Positions 30,274-38,587 are shown, counted from the first letter of the stretch. The stretch is 44,192 nt of DNA from DASTPP01 sp035762175 (GCA_035762175.1 DASTPP010000122.1:1-44192); one strand, 5' to 3'. The notes: generated by a model from the letters alone, not told the origin. Translations and numbers: made by a program.

Positions 30274-30952
30274 GCGAGCCGCCCGCGTGCGCCCCGCCCC
30301 GCCGCGTCGGCCCTCGCCCCCGGCTCGCCCCGGCGCGAGGCGGGGCTGTACCGAAACGCTCGACTTCGCCCACATGCGCCGAGGCGCCCAGAGCATTCGG
30401 CCCTCTGTCTGTAGGGGTCATAGCTTCGCGCCAGAGTAGAATTTTTGCGCAATATGCTGGCAGCGAGGGTGACCAATGCGGTAATCTTTTCGAATGAGGG
30501 GGCGGGCACACGTCATTGCGGGGGTCTATCGGCCCCACCTGCTGAGCTCGAGGCGAGCGCCGGCGCGCGCGTTGGCAGCATGGCCCGCCGCCCCGTCTCG
30601 GGCGACGCGGCCGGCTTGCCCGGGGCGCTCACTCGTGCGCTCCGAGGTGGCCTTGTCGGCGCCCGCACGCCAGGGGGCGCACTCGGTCGGCCTAGGGTGC
30701 TCGGGGGCGAAGTCGCCCCATGGTTGTTGCAAGGTGCCTCGCTCAGCCCCCATCTCGGCCGGTGTCGAAGCACAAAAAGGCTGGCGCCACCGTGGCCTGC
30801 TGCTTGCAGTCGATGGCTCGCTGAACGCCCCATCGCTCCGATTAAACCTGACCACCGCCCTCGCCCGTTCTAGCTGACCGGCCAAGGGCGCCGCCGGGTA
30901 GCCCGTCTTGCTTTTAACACGTCCCAACACTTCTAACTTTGGAGAGACCGTC
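30274..30952. other. 679-bp region without a convincing gene
   Basis: A+T content is higher than in neighbouring DNA and codon bias is absent in every frame. Frames of 106-142 codons exist but read as unbiased sequence without recognisable motifs. The left 150 bp probably contain the mpg promoter (TTGGTC-16-TATTGC on the minus strand is one candidate). A TTGCTT at 30908-30913 with TCTAAC about 18 nt later may be the promoter of the next gene. It may be a decayed gene or hide an RNA. Confidence 0.35.
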
Positions 30953-31564
30953 GTGACGCACCAAGCTACCGCGAAGCAAGTGATCGAGGGGGCGGCCGAC
31001 GAGCTCGCCCTGCGGCGGGTTCACGACCGGGCCGCCATCGAAGAGTTGCTCATCCGCTACACGATGAGCGTCGACCTGCGTGACTGGGTGCCCTTCCGGT
31101 CTTGCTTCGCCGACCGCGTGCGCGTCCGCTTCGACCCGCCCCTCGCCGAGGCGCCCGAAGAGCCCATCGCGCCCGAAGAGTGGGCGCCCTTCGCCGGCTC
31201 CTTTCTCGCCTCGACCCGCGACAGCCAGCACTACTACTCGATTTACCCGATACGCCTCGACGACGACGAGGCCGAGGCGGTGATGTACTACCGCGCCGGC
31301 GCCGGCGAGCACGTCGACGAGCCGCCCTTCCTGCACAGCACCTATTCGACCTTCCGCTGCCGCCGCACCCGCGACGGCTGGAAGATCGCCGAAATCTCGA
31401 CCCACTCGCTCGACGAGGCGATCGAGCGCGGGCCCCAGCTCGACGCGTCCTACGACCTGCTCGAAGAGCCCGCGAGCGAGACGCGCCCTCGCAGCCGCGC
31501 CCGCAAGCCGGCCAAGAAGCAAGAAGCCAAGCGCGGCCAGCGCTCGGCCGCCAAGCGCCGCTGA
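30953..31564 (+). CDS. SnoaL/NTF2-like protein with basic tail
   Basis: A 203-residue protein. Residues about 15-155 match the SnoaL-like_4 (NTF2-fold) family: RVHDRAAIEELLIRYTMSVDLRDWVPFRSCFADRVRVRFDPP, LASTRDSQHYYSIYPIRLDDDEAEAVMYYRAG, LHSTYSTFRCRRTRDGWKIAEIS. The cone-shaped fold serves many hydratases, isomerases and dehydratases, so the chemistry is unknown. The last 35 residues are a Lys/Arg-rich tail (RPRSRARKPAKKQEAKRGQRSAAKRR), unusual for the family, perhaps binding nucleic acid. The GTG start is fixed by a GGAGAG ribosome site 6 nt upstream. Confidence 0.85.
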   Translation: MTHQATAKQVIEGAADELALRRVHDRAAIEELLIRYTMSVDLRDWVPFRSCFADRVRVRFDPPLAEAPEEPIAPEEWAPFAGSFLASTRDSQHYYSIYPIRLDDDEAEAVMYYRAGAGEHVDEPPFLHSTYSTFRCRRTRDGWKIAEISTHSLDEAIERGPQLDASYDLLEEPASETRPRSRARKPAKKQEAKRGQRSAAKRR

Positions 31565-31748
31565 GCCGGCCCCCGGGCCGCGCGCGCGCCTCGCGGGGCC
31601 GCCAGGGTCCCCACCTCGGGCCCCGGGCGCCCGACCGGCCATGTCGCGCCGGGCCCGCGCCTCGAGCCCCGGGCGCCGCGCAGCGCCGAGCCCGCGCCTC
31701 GGGCTTCGGGCGCCCGGCCGCCCGGCGTCGTCGCTCCGGGCGCCGTGC

Positions 31749-31754
31749 TAGCGT
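31749..31754 (+). promoter_or_regulatory. -10 element TAGCGT for trmO
   Basis: GC-TAGCGT ends 12 nt before the trmO ATG; no ribosome-binding site and no -35 are visible. Confidence 0.45.
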
Positions 31755-31766
31755 CCGCCCCGCCCG

Positions 31767-32582
31767 ATGCCGAGCGAGCCCGAGCCGCCGACGCTGCTGA
31801 CGCTCTCGCCCATCGGCGTCGCCCGCACGCCCTTCCGCGAGCGCTCGGAGGCGCCGCGCCAGCCCCAGGCCGCCGCCGGCGTCCGCGGCTCGATCGAGCT
31901 CCGGCCGGGCCACGGCTTCGAGCACGCGCTGCTCGATCTCGAGCGCTTTAGCCGCATCTGGGTCCTCTTCTGGTTTCATTTGAACGAAGGCTGGCGCCCC
32001 AAGGTGTTGCCCCCGCGCAGCCAGCGACGCCGCGGCGTCTTCGCGACGCGCTCGCCGCACCGGCCGAACCCCCTCGGGCTGAGCGTGCTGCGCCTCGAGC
32101 GGGTCGAGGGGCTCACCCTGCACGTGCTCGACGTCGATCTGGTCGACGGCACGCCCGTGCTCGACATCAAGCCCTACGTCGCCTACACCGACGCGCACCC
32201 CGACGCGACGGCGGGCTGGCTCGAATCGCCCGGGCCGGGCTCCGCCCCCGACGACCCCGCGCCCTCCTTCGAGATCGCCTGGGCCGAGCCCGCCGAGGCG
32301 CAGGCCGCGTGGCTGCTCGAGGCCCACGGGGTCGATCTGCGCGGCCCCGCCGCGCGCGTGCTCTCGCTCGGGCCCCAGCCCCACCCGTACCGCCGCATCC
32401 GCGCCGAGGGCGAGGGCATGCGCCTCGCCATCAAAGACTGGCGCCTCTTCTTCACCGTCGAGGGGCGCCGCATCACCGTCCGCTCGATCGCGACCGGCTA
32501 CCGCGAGCGCGAGCTCTGGGGCGAGGGCGGGGGCGCCCCCGACGCGCACCGCGCCTTCGTCGAGCGCTTCGGGCGGCGCTAG
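31767..32582 (+). CDS. trmO: TsaA-domain tRNA methyltransferase (TrmO)
   Basis: The 271-residue protein has the single-beta-barrel TsaA/YaeB (UPF0066) fold of TrmO, which methylates N6 of t6A37 in tRNA-Thr using S-adenosylmethionine. Diagnostic segments are LSPIGVARTPF, LERFSRIWVLFWFHLN, RRGVFATRSPHRPNPLGLSVLRLERVEG and DVDLVDGTPVLDIKPYVAY. The C-terminal third (about 155-271) is also present in E. coli YaeB-type proteins. A strong hairpin begins in its stop codon. It forms a single-gene unit with a probable short leader. Confidence 0.92.
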   Translation: MPSEPEPPTLLTLSPIGVARTPFRERSEAPRQPQAAAGVRGSIELRPGHGFEHALLDLERFSRIWVLFWFHLNEGWRPKVLPPRSQRRRGVFATRSPHRPNPLGLSVLRLERVEGLTLHVLDVDLVDGTPVLDIKPYVAYTDAHPDATAGWLESPGPGSAPDDPAPSFEIAWAEPAEAQAAWLLEAHGVDLRGPAARVLSLGPQPHPYRRIRAEGEGMRLAIKDWRLFFTVEGRRITVRSIATGYRERELWGEGGGAPDAHRAFVERFGRR

Positions 32583-32625
32583 GCTCTGTCGGGCGACGGG
32601 AGCATTCGCCCGACAGAGCCTAGCG
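32577..32625 (+). terminator. Perfect 20-bp hairpin starting in the trmO stop codon
   Basis: A perfect 20-bp inverted repeat (32577-32596 / 32606-32625) with a 9-nt loop includes the TAG stop of trmO. It should act as a strong terminator for trmO. A T-run is absent. Same stem length and loop size as the hairpin at 14-62. Confidence 0.7.
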
Positions 32626-32664
32626 GGGCAGGCCGGGCGGCCGACGCCGGCCCGCGAGCCGCGC

Positions 32665-32670
32665 TAAGCT
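32665..32670 (+). promoter_or_regulatory. -10 element TAAGCT for mug
   Basis: GC-TAAGCT ends 19 nt before the mug ATG. No Shine-Dalgarno sequence in the short leader. Confidence 0.45.
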
Positions 32671-32689
32671 CCGGCCGCCCTTTCCGCCC

Positions 32690-33298
32690 ATGCCTTCCCC
32701 TCCCCCTGCTGCTCTCCGACGCCCGACCCCCGCCGAGATCGAGGCCGCCCGCGGCGGCTTCGTGCCCGACATCATCGGGCCGGGGCTGCGCGCGCTCATC
32801 TGCGGCATCAACCCGAGCCTTTATTCGGCCGCGGTGGGGCACCACTTCGCCCGACCCGGCAACCGCTTCTGGCCGGCCATTCACGCGGCCGGCATCACCC
32901 CGCGGCGGCTGCGCCCCGACGAAGACGGCGAGCTGCTCGCGCTCGGCTACGGCGTCACCAACGTCGTCGAGCGCGCCACGGCGCGGGCCGACGAGCTCTC
33001 GCCGGCCGAGCTCGTCGCGGGCGGCAAGCGCCTCGCCGCCAAGATCGCCGCGTACGGCCCGGCGTCCGTCGCGGTGCTCGGCGTGTCGGCCTACCGCGCG
33101 GCCTTCGACCGCCCGCGCGCGGCGATGGGCCTGCAGCCCGAGACGCTCGGCGGCGCGCCCGTCTGGGTGCTCCCGAACCCGAGCGGGCTGAACGCCCACT
33201 ACGGCCTCGACGCCCTCGCCGCGGCCTACCGCGAGTTTCACGCCTACGCCGGGTCGCTCGCCGCGCCGGCGGGGCGCGCGAAGAGGGGTCGGCGCTAA
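32690..33298 (+). CDS. mug: G/U mismatch-specific uracil-DNA glycosylase
   Basis: The 202-residue protein is a family-2 (MUG/TDG) uracil-DNA glycosylase, removing uracil or thymine mispaired with guanine. The active-site motif is GINPSLYSAAVGHHFARPGNRFW (Asn41 in GINP) and the DNA-intercalating motif is PNPSGLNAHY (about 163-172). MUG enzymes more often have GINPG and the TDG-like bacterial branch GINPSLYSA, as here. Its stop codon overlaps that of the convergent NtrC-like fragment. Confidence 0.93.
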   Translation: MPSPPPAALRRPTPAEIEAARGGFVPDIIGPGLRALICGINPSLYSAAVGHHFARPGNRFWPAIHAAGITPRRLRPDEDGELLALGYGVTNVVERATARADELSPAELVAGGKRLAAKIAAYGPASVAVLGVSAYRAAFDRPRAAMGLQPETLGGAPVWVLPNPSGLNAHYGLDALAAAYREFHAYAGSLAAPAGRAKRGRR

Positions 33299-33546
33299 CG
33301 CCGCGCCCCGCCGTAGCGCCGGGGCGAAGCGGGCGCCACGGCCGAGTCGACGAGGTGCTCGAGCGGCAGGTGCCCGAGCTCGATGCTCGGCCCTTCGCAG
33401 CGCAGGAGAGCGCTCTCGAGCACGGCGCCGAGCTCGCGCAGGTTGCCGGGCCAGCCGTAGGCTTGGAGCACCGCGAGCGCCTGGGGCGAGAGTCGGGGCG
33501 CGAGGGGCCGGCCCGCCGCCTCGCGAGCGCCTTCGAGCCAGGCCAA
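33295..33546 (-). pseudogene. C-terminal remnant of an NtrC-family regulator
   Basis: The 83 codons from a TTG encode RLSPQALAVLQAYGWPGNLRELGAVLESALLRCEGPSIELGHLPLEHL, the post-AAA+ helix-rich end of sigma-54 enhancer-binding proteins (WPGNxREL). Coding similarity seems to extend upstream to about 33590 (HAAHRAFGRALAWLEGAREAAG) and then stops at the S9 peptidase gene. The AAA+ core with GESGTGKE and GAFTGA, and any sensor domain, are missing, and no Fis HTH follows. It looks like a deletion remnant; whether it is expressed is unknown. Confidence 0.65.
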
Positions 33547-33631
33547 CGCCCGCCCGAAGGCCCGGTGCGCGGCGTGGAGCGGGTCTTGGCGCCCGCGGCC
33601 GCCCCCCTCTGCGGGCGCCCGAGGCGAGCGC

Positions 33632-35629
33632 TCAGCCCGGCGCGGGCCCGCCCTTCTTCAGGTGCCGCACGAACCAGCGCACGGTGGCGGTCGTCGCCTT
33701 GACGCGGTTCTCGAGCTTGCGGAAGCCGTGCCCCTCGTCCGGAAAGAGCACGTACTCGACCGGCACGTTGCGCCTCTTCAGGCTCGCGACCACCTGCTCG
33801 GCCTCGATGACGGGCACGTTGGTGTCGTTCTGGCCGTGCAGCACGATGGTCGGGGCGACGACGCGGTCGATGCGGTTGAGGGGCGAGAGCTTGCGCAGCA
33901 TCTCGGCCTCGGTGGCCGGGTCGCCGTACTCGACCTTCGAGACCGCCGCCATCCAGCCTTCGGTGTGCTTGAAGAAGGTCTCGAAGTTGACGATGCCGTA
34001 GAGGTCGGCGCCGGCGGCGAACGACTCGGGGTACTCGGTCAGGGCGGCCATGACCATGTAGCCGCCGTACGAGCCGCCCATGACGCCGACGCGCGCGGGG
34101 TCGGCGACGCCCGAGCGCACGACCTGGTCGAGGCAGGCCTTGATGTCGCGCACGGCGTCGACGCGCTTGCCGCCGTTGTCGAGGTTGACGAAGGCCTTGC
34201 CGAAGCCCGACGAGCCGCGCACGTTCGGGGCGAAGACCGAGACGCCCTGGGCGAGCAGCGCCTGGTAGTCGTCGCGAAAGGCCGGCACCTCCTGCCCCTC
34301 GGGGCCGCCGTGAAAGCTGAGCACGACGGGCCCCGGCCCCTTCGCGCCCGGCGCGCGGTAGAGCCAGCCGCTCAGCGCGACGCCGTCGTGCGCCTGGAAG
34401 CGCACGAGCTCGGGCCGCACCAGGTTCGCGAGCGCCTCGCGCCCGGGCCCCCCCGTCAGCCGCCTCAGCTTGCCCGAGCGCACCTCGAGCACCCAGACGT
34501 CGGCCGGCGTCGCCGCCCCGTTCACCGTCATCGCGAGCCGCGAGCCGTCTTTCGAGAAGGTCAGCCCCCCCGCCCGCTCGGCCGGCAGGTTGGGCCCCGG
34601 CCGCGTCTTGCCCGTCGCGAGGTCGACGAACGAGAGCTCGATGAGGCCGGCGACGTTCCAGGCGAGGGCGGCCGTGGTCGCCGCCTCGTCGATCGCGAAG
34701 GTGCCGAGCTCGGCGTCGTCGCGCGCCGCGATCGTCTCGATCGGCCCCGGCGCCCCCGTCGGGCCGATCTTGACGCGCGAGAAGGCGGTCCGATCGCGCC
34801 CCTTGTTCGAGGCGAGGTAGACCGCCTTCGCGTCGGGCGTCAGCTCGCCGTAGAAGGTGCCCGGCCCCTCGTGGGGGGTCAGCAGGACCTCTTTGCCCTT
34901 CGCCAGATCGACGAGGTAAAGGTCGGCGTTGCCCCGCTGCTTCGAGCGGTGCAAGAGCATCGTCTTCCGGTCGCGGCTGAGGCCCTCGACCGAGCCCATG
35001 CCGGGGTTCTTCGCCACGAGCTCGGCCCGGCCGGTGGCGACATCGTAGACGTACGCGTCCATCGACGAGGGGTCGCGGCGGTTCGACGAGAACGTGAGCG
35101 CCTTGCCGTCGCGGGCGAAGTCGGCGAGCCAGTTGTTCTCCTTGCCGCCGTCGGTGATGCGCTTTGGCTCCGAGCCTTCGGGGCTGACCAGATAAATCTG
35201 CTGGTTCATGCCCCCGCCCGGCGCGAGCGAGAACGCGATGGCGGCGCCATCGGGCGACCAGACCGCCGCGCCGACCGGGTCGGCGAGCTTGGTGAGCTGC
35301 CGCGGCGCCCCGCCCTCGACGTCGACCACCCAGAGCTGGGGCACGCCGCTCTCGTCCGACACGTACGCGAGGCGCTTGCCGTCGGGAGAAAAGCTGCCAC
35401 CAAACGATCGCTTGATCGCGACCATCGATCGCACCGCCGCCTCGATGCCGTCGTCGGCCGGCGCGGCGGCCGCCGTCGCGGGCGGCGGCGCCGTCGCGGG
35501 CGGCGGGGGCGCCGGGCGGGGCGGGCGCGCCACGGGGTCGGGCTCGCAGGCGAGCGAGGCCGCCGCGAGGGCGAAGCCGAGGGCGGCGACGAGGGGGCGG
35601 GTGGGCGAGGCGTTGGGCGGGCGCGTCAT
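33632..35629 (-). CDS. S9 prolyl-oligopeptidase-family lipoprotein peptidase
   Basis: A 665-residue protein with a signal peptide and lipobox (ASLAC, Cys28), a Pro/Ala linker, an N-terminal WD40-like beta-propeller (about 65-395; GGSFSPDGKRLAYVSDESG, AAVWSPDGAAIAFSL, GLTFSKDGSRLAMTV) and a C-terminal alpha/beta hydrolase domain. The catalytic triad is Ser520 (GGSYGGY), Asp602 (GQNDTNVPV) and His634 (DEGHGF), as in dipeptidyl-peptidase 4 and acylaminoacyl peptidases. It probably cleaves short peptides at the outer membrane. The start MTRPPNASP is chosen because it directly precedes the signal peptide. The 3' end adjoins an NtrC-like remnant. Confidence 0.93.
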   Translation of the reverse strand: MTRPPNASPTRPLVAALGFALAAASLACEPDPVARPPRPAPPPPATAPPPATAAAAPADDGIEAAVRSMVAIKRSFGGSFSPDGKRLAYVSDESGVPQLWVVDVEGGAPRQLTKLADPVGAAVWSPDGAAIAFSLAPGGGMNQQIYLVSPEGSEPKRITDGGKENNWLADFARDGKALTFSSNRRDPSSMDAYVYDVATGRAELVAKNPGMGSVEGLSRDRKTMLLHRSKQRGNADLYLVDLAKGKEVLLTPHEGPGTFYGELTPDAKAVYLASNKGRDRTAFSRVKIGPTGAPGPIETIAARDDAELGTFAIDEAATTAALAWNVAGLIELSFVDLATGKTRPGPNLPAERAGGLTFSKDGSRLAMTVNGAATPADVWVLEVRSGKLRRLTGGPGREALANLVRPELVRFQAHDGVALSGWLYRAPGAKGPGPVVLSFHGGPEGQEVPAFRDDYQALLAQGVSVFAPNVRGSSGFGKAFVNLDNGGKRVDAVRDIKACLDQVVRSGVADPARVGVMGGSYGGYMVMAALTEYPESFAAGADLYGIVNFETFFKHTEGWMAAVSKVEYGDPATEAEMLRKLSPLNRIDRVVAPTIVLHGQNDTNVPVIEAEQVVASLKRRNVPVEYVLFPDEGHGFRKLENRVKATTATVRWFVRHLKKGGPAPG

Positions 35630-35764
35630 GGCGGGGCGGGCGGCGAGTTCGAGAGGGGGTACGCCCATGGAACACCAGAACTCGGCCGGGGTTCGCACAA
35701 AGCGGCGGGCGGGACGGGCCGTGAATCTTCGTTTGGAGGTCAGAAGGTTCGTTCGAGGCGCGCC

Positions 35765-35940
35765 GGCTCAGCCCGACCCCTCAACCAACGTACCCGGACC
35801 CTGAAACGAAGTTCTCGGGGGGGTCAAACGAGCTCTCCGAGACCCTCGCACGAGCTCTCTGACCCCCAAACGAAGCTCTCGACCGCTCGCACGAACCTCG
35901 CGAGACCCCGAAACGAACTCTCGGACCCTCGCACGAAACC
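35765..35940. repeat. Iteron-like array of about eight 21-22-bp repeats
   Basis: On the minus strand each unit reads roughly CTTCGTnnG(A/G)GGGTC(C)GAGAG. Units alternate between CGTGCG and CGTTT(C/G) types, giving a higher-order period of about 42 bp. The spacing equals two DNA helical turns, so a protein could bind all units on one face. Located between the promoters of the S9 gene and the unrecognised gene. Confidence 0.65.
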
Positions 35941-36391
35941 GGCCGAGGCCTCTCGAGCTCTCGCAGAGCGCTTTCGGCGCCGTCGGCGGCCCCTGCGGCG
36001 GCGTTTGAGACCGTCCGCGGGGCTCGCCAGAGGCCCCCTGGCCCTCTCGAGACCACGAAAGGCGCCGCCGAGACCCACGTTCGGGCGTTCGTGACGCCCC
36101 TCGAGAGGTGTCAGCCCCGCTTCGGCCGGAGAGAAAGCGCGCCGCGGGCGTCCGTTCGACGCAACCGACGCCCGGCCCGGCCGAGAGGGATCGGTGAAGG
36201 GACGAAAGGCCGGCCGGAGGCGGCCGACGGCGGGCAACGAGGTCGACGAAAAAAAATGAGCAACTGCCGACGAGCCTGGCCGACGAGGAAGACAGGGGGT
36301 CCGCAGGCGGGCGGTTTGAAGAGGAGGTGGCGAAAACGATCGAACGACGACGAAAGCAAGCAACCGGGGGCCGGCGCTGGCCGAGCAAGAA

Positions 36392-36509
36392 GTCAGGCGG
36401 GGCGATGGCAGGGGCCGGCGGCGGAGATGGGGAGGTGCGAGCGAGCCGAGGTCAGGCCGGGCGATGGCGAGGGCCGACGGCGGAGATGGGGAGGTGCGAG
36501 CGGGCGGAA
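36392..36509 (+). repeat. 59-bp tandem repeat x2
   Basis: The segment 36392-36450 is repeated as 36451-36509 with few changes (shared core CGGCGGAGATGGGGAGGTGC), and a third partial unit follows. It ends 73 bp before the next start codon and may be part of its leader. Confidence 0.7.
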
Positions 36510-36581
36510 GACAGGCGAGGCGTTCGAAGGGTTCGGTTGATTCGAAGGCGATTTGCGAAACAAAGAAGAAAGGAAACGGTC

Positions 36582-37463
36582 ATGGAACAAGACGTGAATG
36601 AGGCCGGCGTTCTGCCCGGCGAAGACAATGATGGTGAGGGGGGCGAGGTGGTGGAGGTCACGTTCCAGCTGAGCGGGACCGACCGGCGCTTTCTCGAGAC
36701 GTCGGCGAAGTTTCTGGTCGGCGTGCACACGCCGAAGCGGTTCAAGCTGGTGCGGAAGGCGGGGTACACCCAACAAGAGCACGAGCTGGGGTGGGCGCTC
36801 TACGCCAAGGCGGCCGGGCAAGATCGCCCGCTCGATCAGTACATCGACGAGGTCGACGAGAGCGACGAGGCGACGGCGACGGCCGAGCAGATGGCCCGGC
36901 TGCGGGAGCTCGACGGCTTCGAAAACCTGTGGTTCCCGCGGACGAAGGCCATCATTCGGCGGGTGGTGCCGCCCGAAGAGCGCGAGCGCTTCGTCGCGAT
37001 CTTCTTCGCCAACCTCGACCAGCAGCCGCTCGGCCCGCTGGTCGTCGGCTCGGTGTCGGCCTTCCTGTCGCGCGTCGAGGGGCTCACCTCGAGCACCCTC
37101 AAGGGCGCCTCCGAGGTGCGCGAGACGCTGCGCCAGCGCGGGCTGACCGACGCCAAAATTGCCCGCGTGCGGGCCGTGCTCGCCCAGGTCCGGACCCCGT
37201 CGGTCGGGGCCCCCTCGCAGGGCTCCGACCGCCGGCTCGACGCCGGGCGCAGGCAGCAGAAGGCCCTCGCCACCCTGCGCGACTGGTTCAACGACTGGGC
37301 GACGACGCTGCGCCCCGTCCTGTCCCTCCGCGATCGCGTCGCCCTCGGCCTGACGGCGCGCAAGCGCGCGGGCGGCACCGGCGAAGGCGACGGGAGCGAG
37401 GGCGACGAGGGCGAGGCCAGCGGGGGCGACGAGGGCGACGAGCTCGACGACGTCGTCGGGTGA
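36582..37463 (+). CDS. Unrecognised protein with acidic C-terminal tail
   Basis: A 293-residue soluble protein I do not recognise. Region A (about 18-80) reads VVEVTFQLSGTDRRFLETSAKFLVGVHTPKRFKLVRKAGYTQQEHELGWALYAKAAG; region B (about 105-210) is helical (MARLRELDGFENLWFPRTKAIIRRVVPPEERERFVAIFFANLDQQPLGPLVVGSVSAFLSRVEGL); region C (about 210-265) reads VRETLRQRGLTDAKIARVRAVLAQVRT and ALATLRDWFNDWATTLRPVLSLRDRVALGL. The last 30 residues are Asp/Glu/Gly-rich. There is no signal peptide, membrane segment or catalytic motif. The start is well fixed by AAAGGAAA 8 nt upstream. Repeat arrays flank it on both sides. It has normal high-GC codon use, so it is a resident gene. Confidence 0.8.
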   Translation: MEQDVNEAGVLPGEDNDGEGGEVVEVTFQLSGTDRRFLETSAKFLVGVHTPKRFKLVRKAGYTQQEHELGWALYAKAAGQDRPLDQYIDEVDESDEATATAEQMARLRELDGFENLWFPRTKAIIRRVVPPEERERFVAIFFANLDQQPLGPLVVGSVSAFLSRVEGLTSSTLKGASEVRETLRQRGLTDAKIARVRAVLAQVRTPSVGAPSQGSDRRLDAGRRQQKALATLRDWFNDWATTLRPVLSLRDRVALGLTARKRAGGTGEGDGSEGDEGEASGGDEGDELDDVVG

Positions 37464-37529
37464 TGGGTCTTCGACCGTGATCCGAGGGGCGTGAACGTTA
37501 CAGCTCACTGTCCCGGGGGGCGCCCGCCT

Positions 37530-37697
37530 GGGTCGCAAGGGCGGCGCTCACCTGGGTCGCAAGGGCGGCGCCCGCCTGGGTCGCAAGGGCGGCGCTCGCC
37601 TGGGTCGCGAGGGCGGTGCCCGCCTGGGTCGCAAGGGCGGCGCTCGCCTGGGTCGCGAGGGCGGCGCCCGCCTGGGTCGCACGGGCGGCGCTCGCCC
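37530..37697. repeat. 24-bp minisatellite, seven contiguous copies
   Basis: Seven head-to-tail 24-bp units beginning GGGTCGCAAGGGCGGCG. Units alternate at one position (CTC versus CCC), so the array is really dimers of 48 bp. No spacers occur, which excludes a CRISPR. Non-coding on both strands, between convergent genes. An unequal-exchange product likely to vary in copy number. Confidence 0.9.
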
Positions 37698-37809
37698 CCG
37701 GCCTCGCCCTCGGCGACAGCGCGCCAAGCGCACCCGCGCTCGCCCGGGCCCCGGTCGTCGCCGGTCGCTTCGGGGCGGCGCGGGCGCGCGGGGGCGCCCG
37801 GGGCCCCGA

Positions 37810-38514
37810 TCAGAGGTCGCGGCAGAGCTGCGGCAGCTTGAAGAAGCTCGGCTCGGGCGCTTCTTTCTTCGCGAGCGCCTCGCCGTAGTGATCGCGAAAC
37901 TCGAACGTCGCGATCTTCTTCAAGACGGGCGCGAAGTCGGGGTAGCGGTCGGCGCGGTTGCAGAACTTCACCGGCAGGCCGACGCCGGGCAGCGCGCCCG
38001 CCCAGCAATCGGCGGCGAAGCCGTTGATGGTCTCGGCGCCGACGTAGTGCATGTCGTTCTGCAGCCACCACTCGCGGCGGAAGACGTTCGGCAGGGGGAA
38101 GGGGTTGAGCACGCACTCGTCTTGCCCCGTCGCGGGGTTCTTTTGCACGAAGTACTCGCGGTCGGGGTCGGTGCCGTCGCTCGGATCGAGGTCGTACACG
38201 TTGAAGATGAGCTGCTCACGGTCGATGTACGCGCCCACCTCGCGGTTGACGCCGAGATCCATGTCGAAAATGTATTGTTGCGCGAGAAAGTTGCCGGCGG
38301 GGTTGGCGGTGTCGACGAAGTAGCCGCTGCCCCGGTAGCGCGGCGGGAAGTTGGGGAACGCCTTGTCTTCGGCGGGCGCGAGGGCCCTCGGCGCGCTCGC
38401 GACCCTCGGCGGCGGGGCCCCGTCGCCGGCGCGCGGGTCGCCGTCGCCGAGGCAGCCGAACGCGAGCAGGGCGAGCAGGGTCGTTCCGGTCAGGGCGGCA
38501 ATCGGTCGCAACAT
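37810..38514 (-). CDS. Secreted lipoprotein of unknown function
   Basis: A 234-residue protein. The signal peptide MLRPIAALTGTTLLALLAFGC ends in a lipobox-like LAFGC, followed by LGDGDPRAGDG and a short linker. The mature domain (about 50-234) is hydrophilic, with YRGSGYFVDTANPAGNFLAQQYIFDMDLGVNREVGAYIDREQLIFNVYDLDPSDGTDPDREYFVQKNPATGQDECVLNPFPLPNVFRREWWLQNDMHYVG and several Cys residues. I do not recognise it; the Asp-rich DLDPSDGTDPDRE segment could bind calcium. A GAGGAG ribosome site precedes the ATG. It lies downstream of truC on the same strand, 73 bp away, possibly in the same operon. Confidence 0.75.
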   Translation of the reverse strand: MLRPIAALTGTTLLALLAFGCLGDGDPRAGDGAPPPRVASAPRALAPAEDKAFPNFPPRYRGSGYFVDTANPAGNFLAQQYIFDMDLGVNREVGAYIDREQLIFNVYDLDPSDGTDPDREYFVQKNPATGQDECVLNPFPLPNVFRREWWLQNDMHYVGAETINGFAADCWAGALPGVGLPVKFCNRADRYPDFAPVLKKIATFEFRDHYGEALAKKEAPEPSFFKLPQLCRDL

Positions 38515-38587
38515 GGGGGTGGCTCCTCGGGTTGATGGGGGCGGCGCCCAGCGCCCGCAGGCGGTGGGCGCCTCGGCCGAGCCGGGT

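Larger units (their letters stand above)
35630..36581. other. 952-bp repeat-rich non-coding region
   Basis: The longest stretch without a credible gene. It is richer in A than its surroundings (for example GACGAAAAAAAATGAG near 36246), lacks codon bias on both strands, and holds two separate repeat arrays. It probably contains the control regions of the S9 peptidase and of the unrecognised gene at 36582. A ribosome site AAAGGAAA marks the right end. Confidence 0.5.

Noticed and set aside
30445..30873. Plus-strand frame of 142 codons and opposing minus frames
   Set aside because: No codon bias, no ribosome site, no recognisable motif; treated as non-coding.
29608..33298. mpg, trmO and mug as a repair operon
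   Set aside because: They are on different strands or separated by own promoters and a strong hairpin; proximity looks incidental.
36091..36540. 149-codon plus-strand frame and a 179-codon minus-strand frame in the repeat-rich region
   Set aside because: The regular heptapeptide patterns are produced by the 21-bp DNA repeat and appear on both strands; codon bias is absent.
37530..37697. Possible CRISPR array
   Set aside because: Units are contiguous with no spacers, and no cas gene is present.
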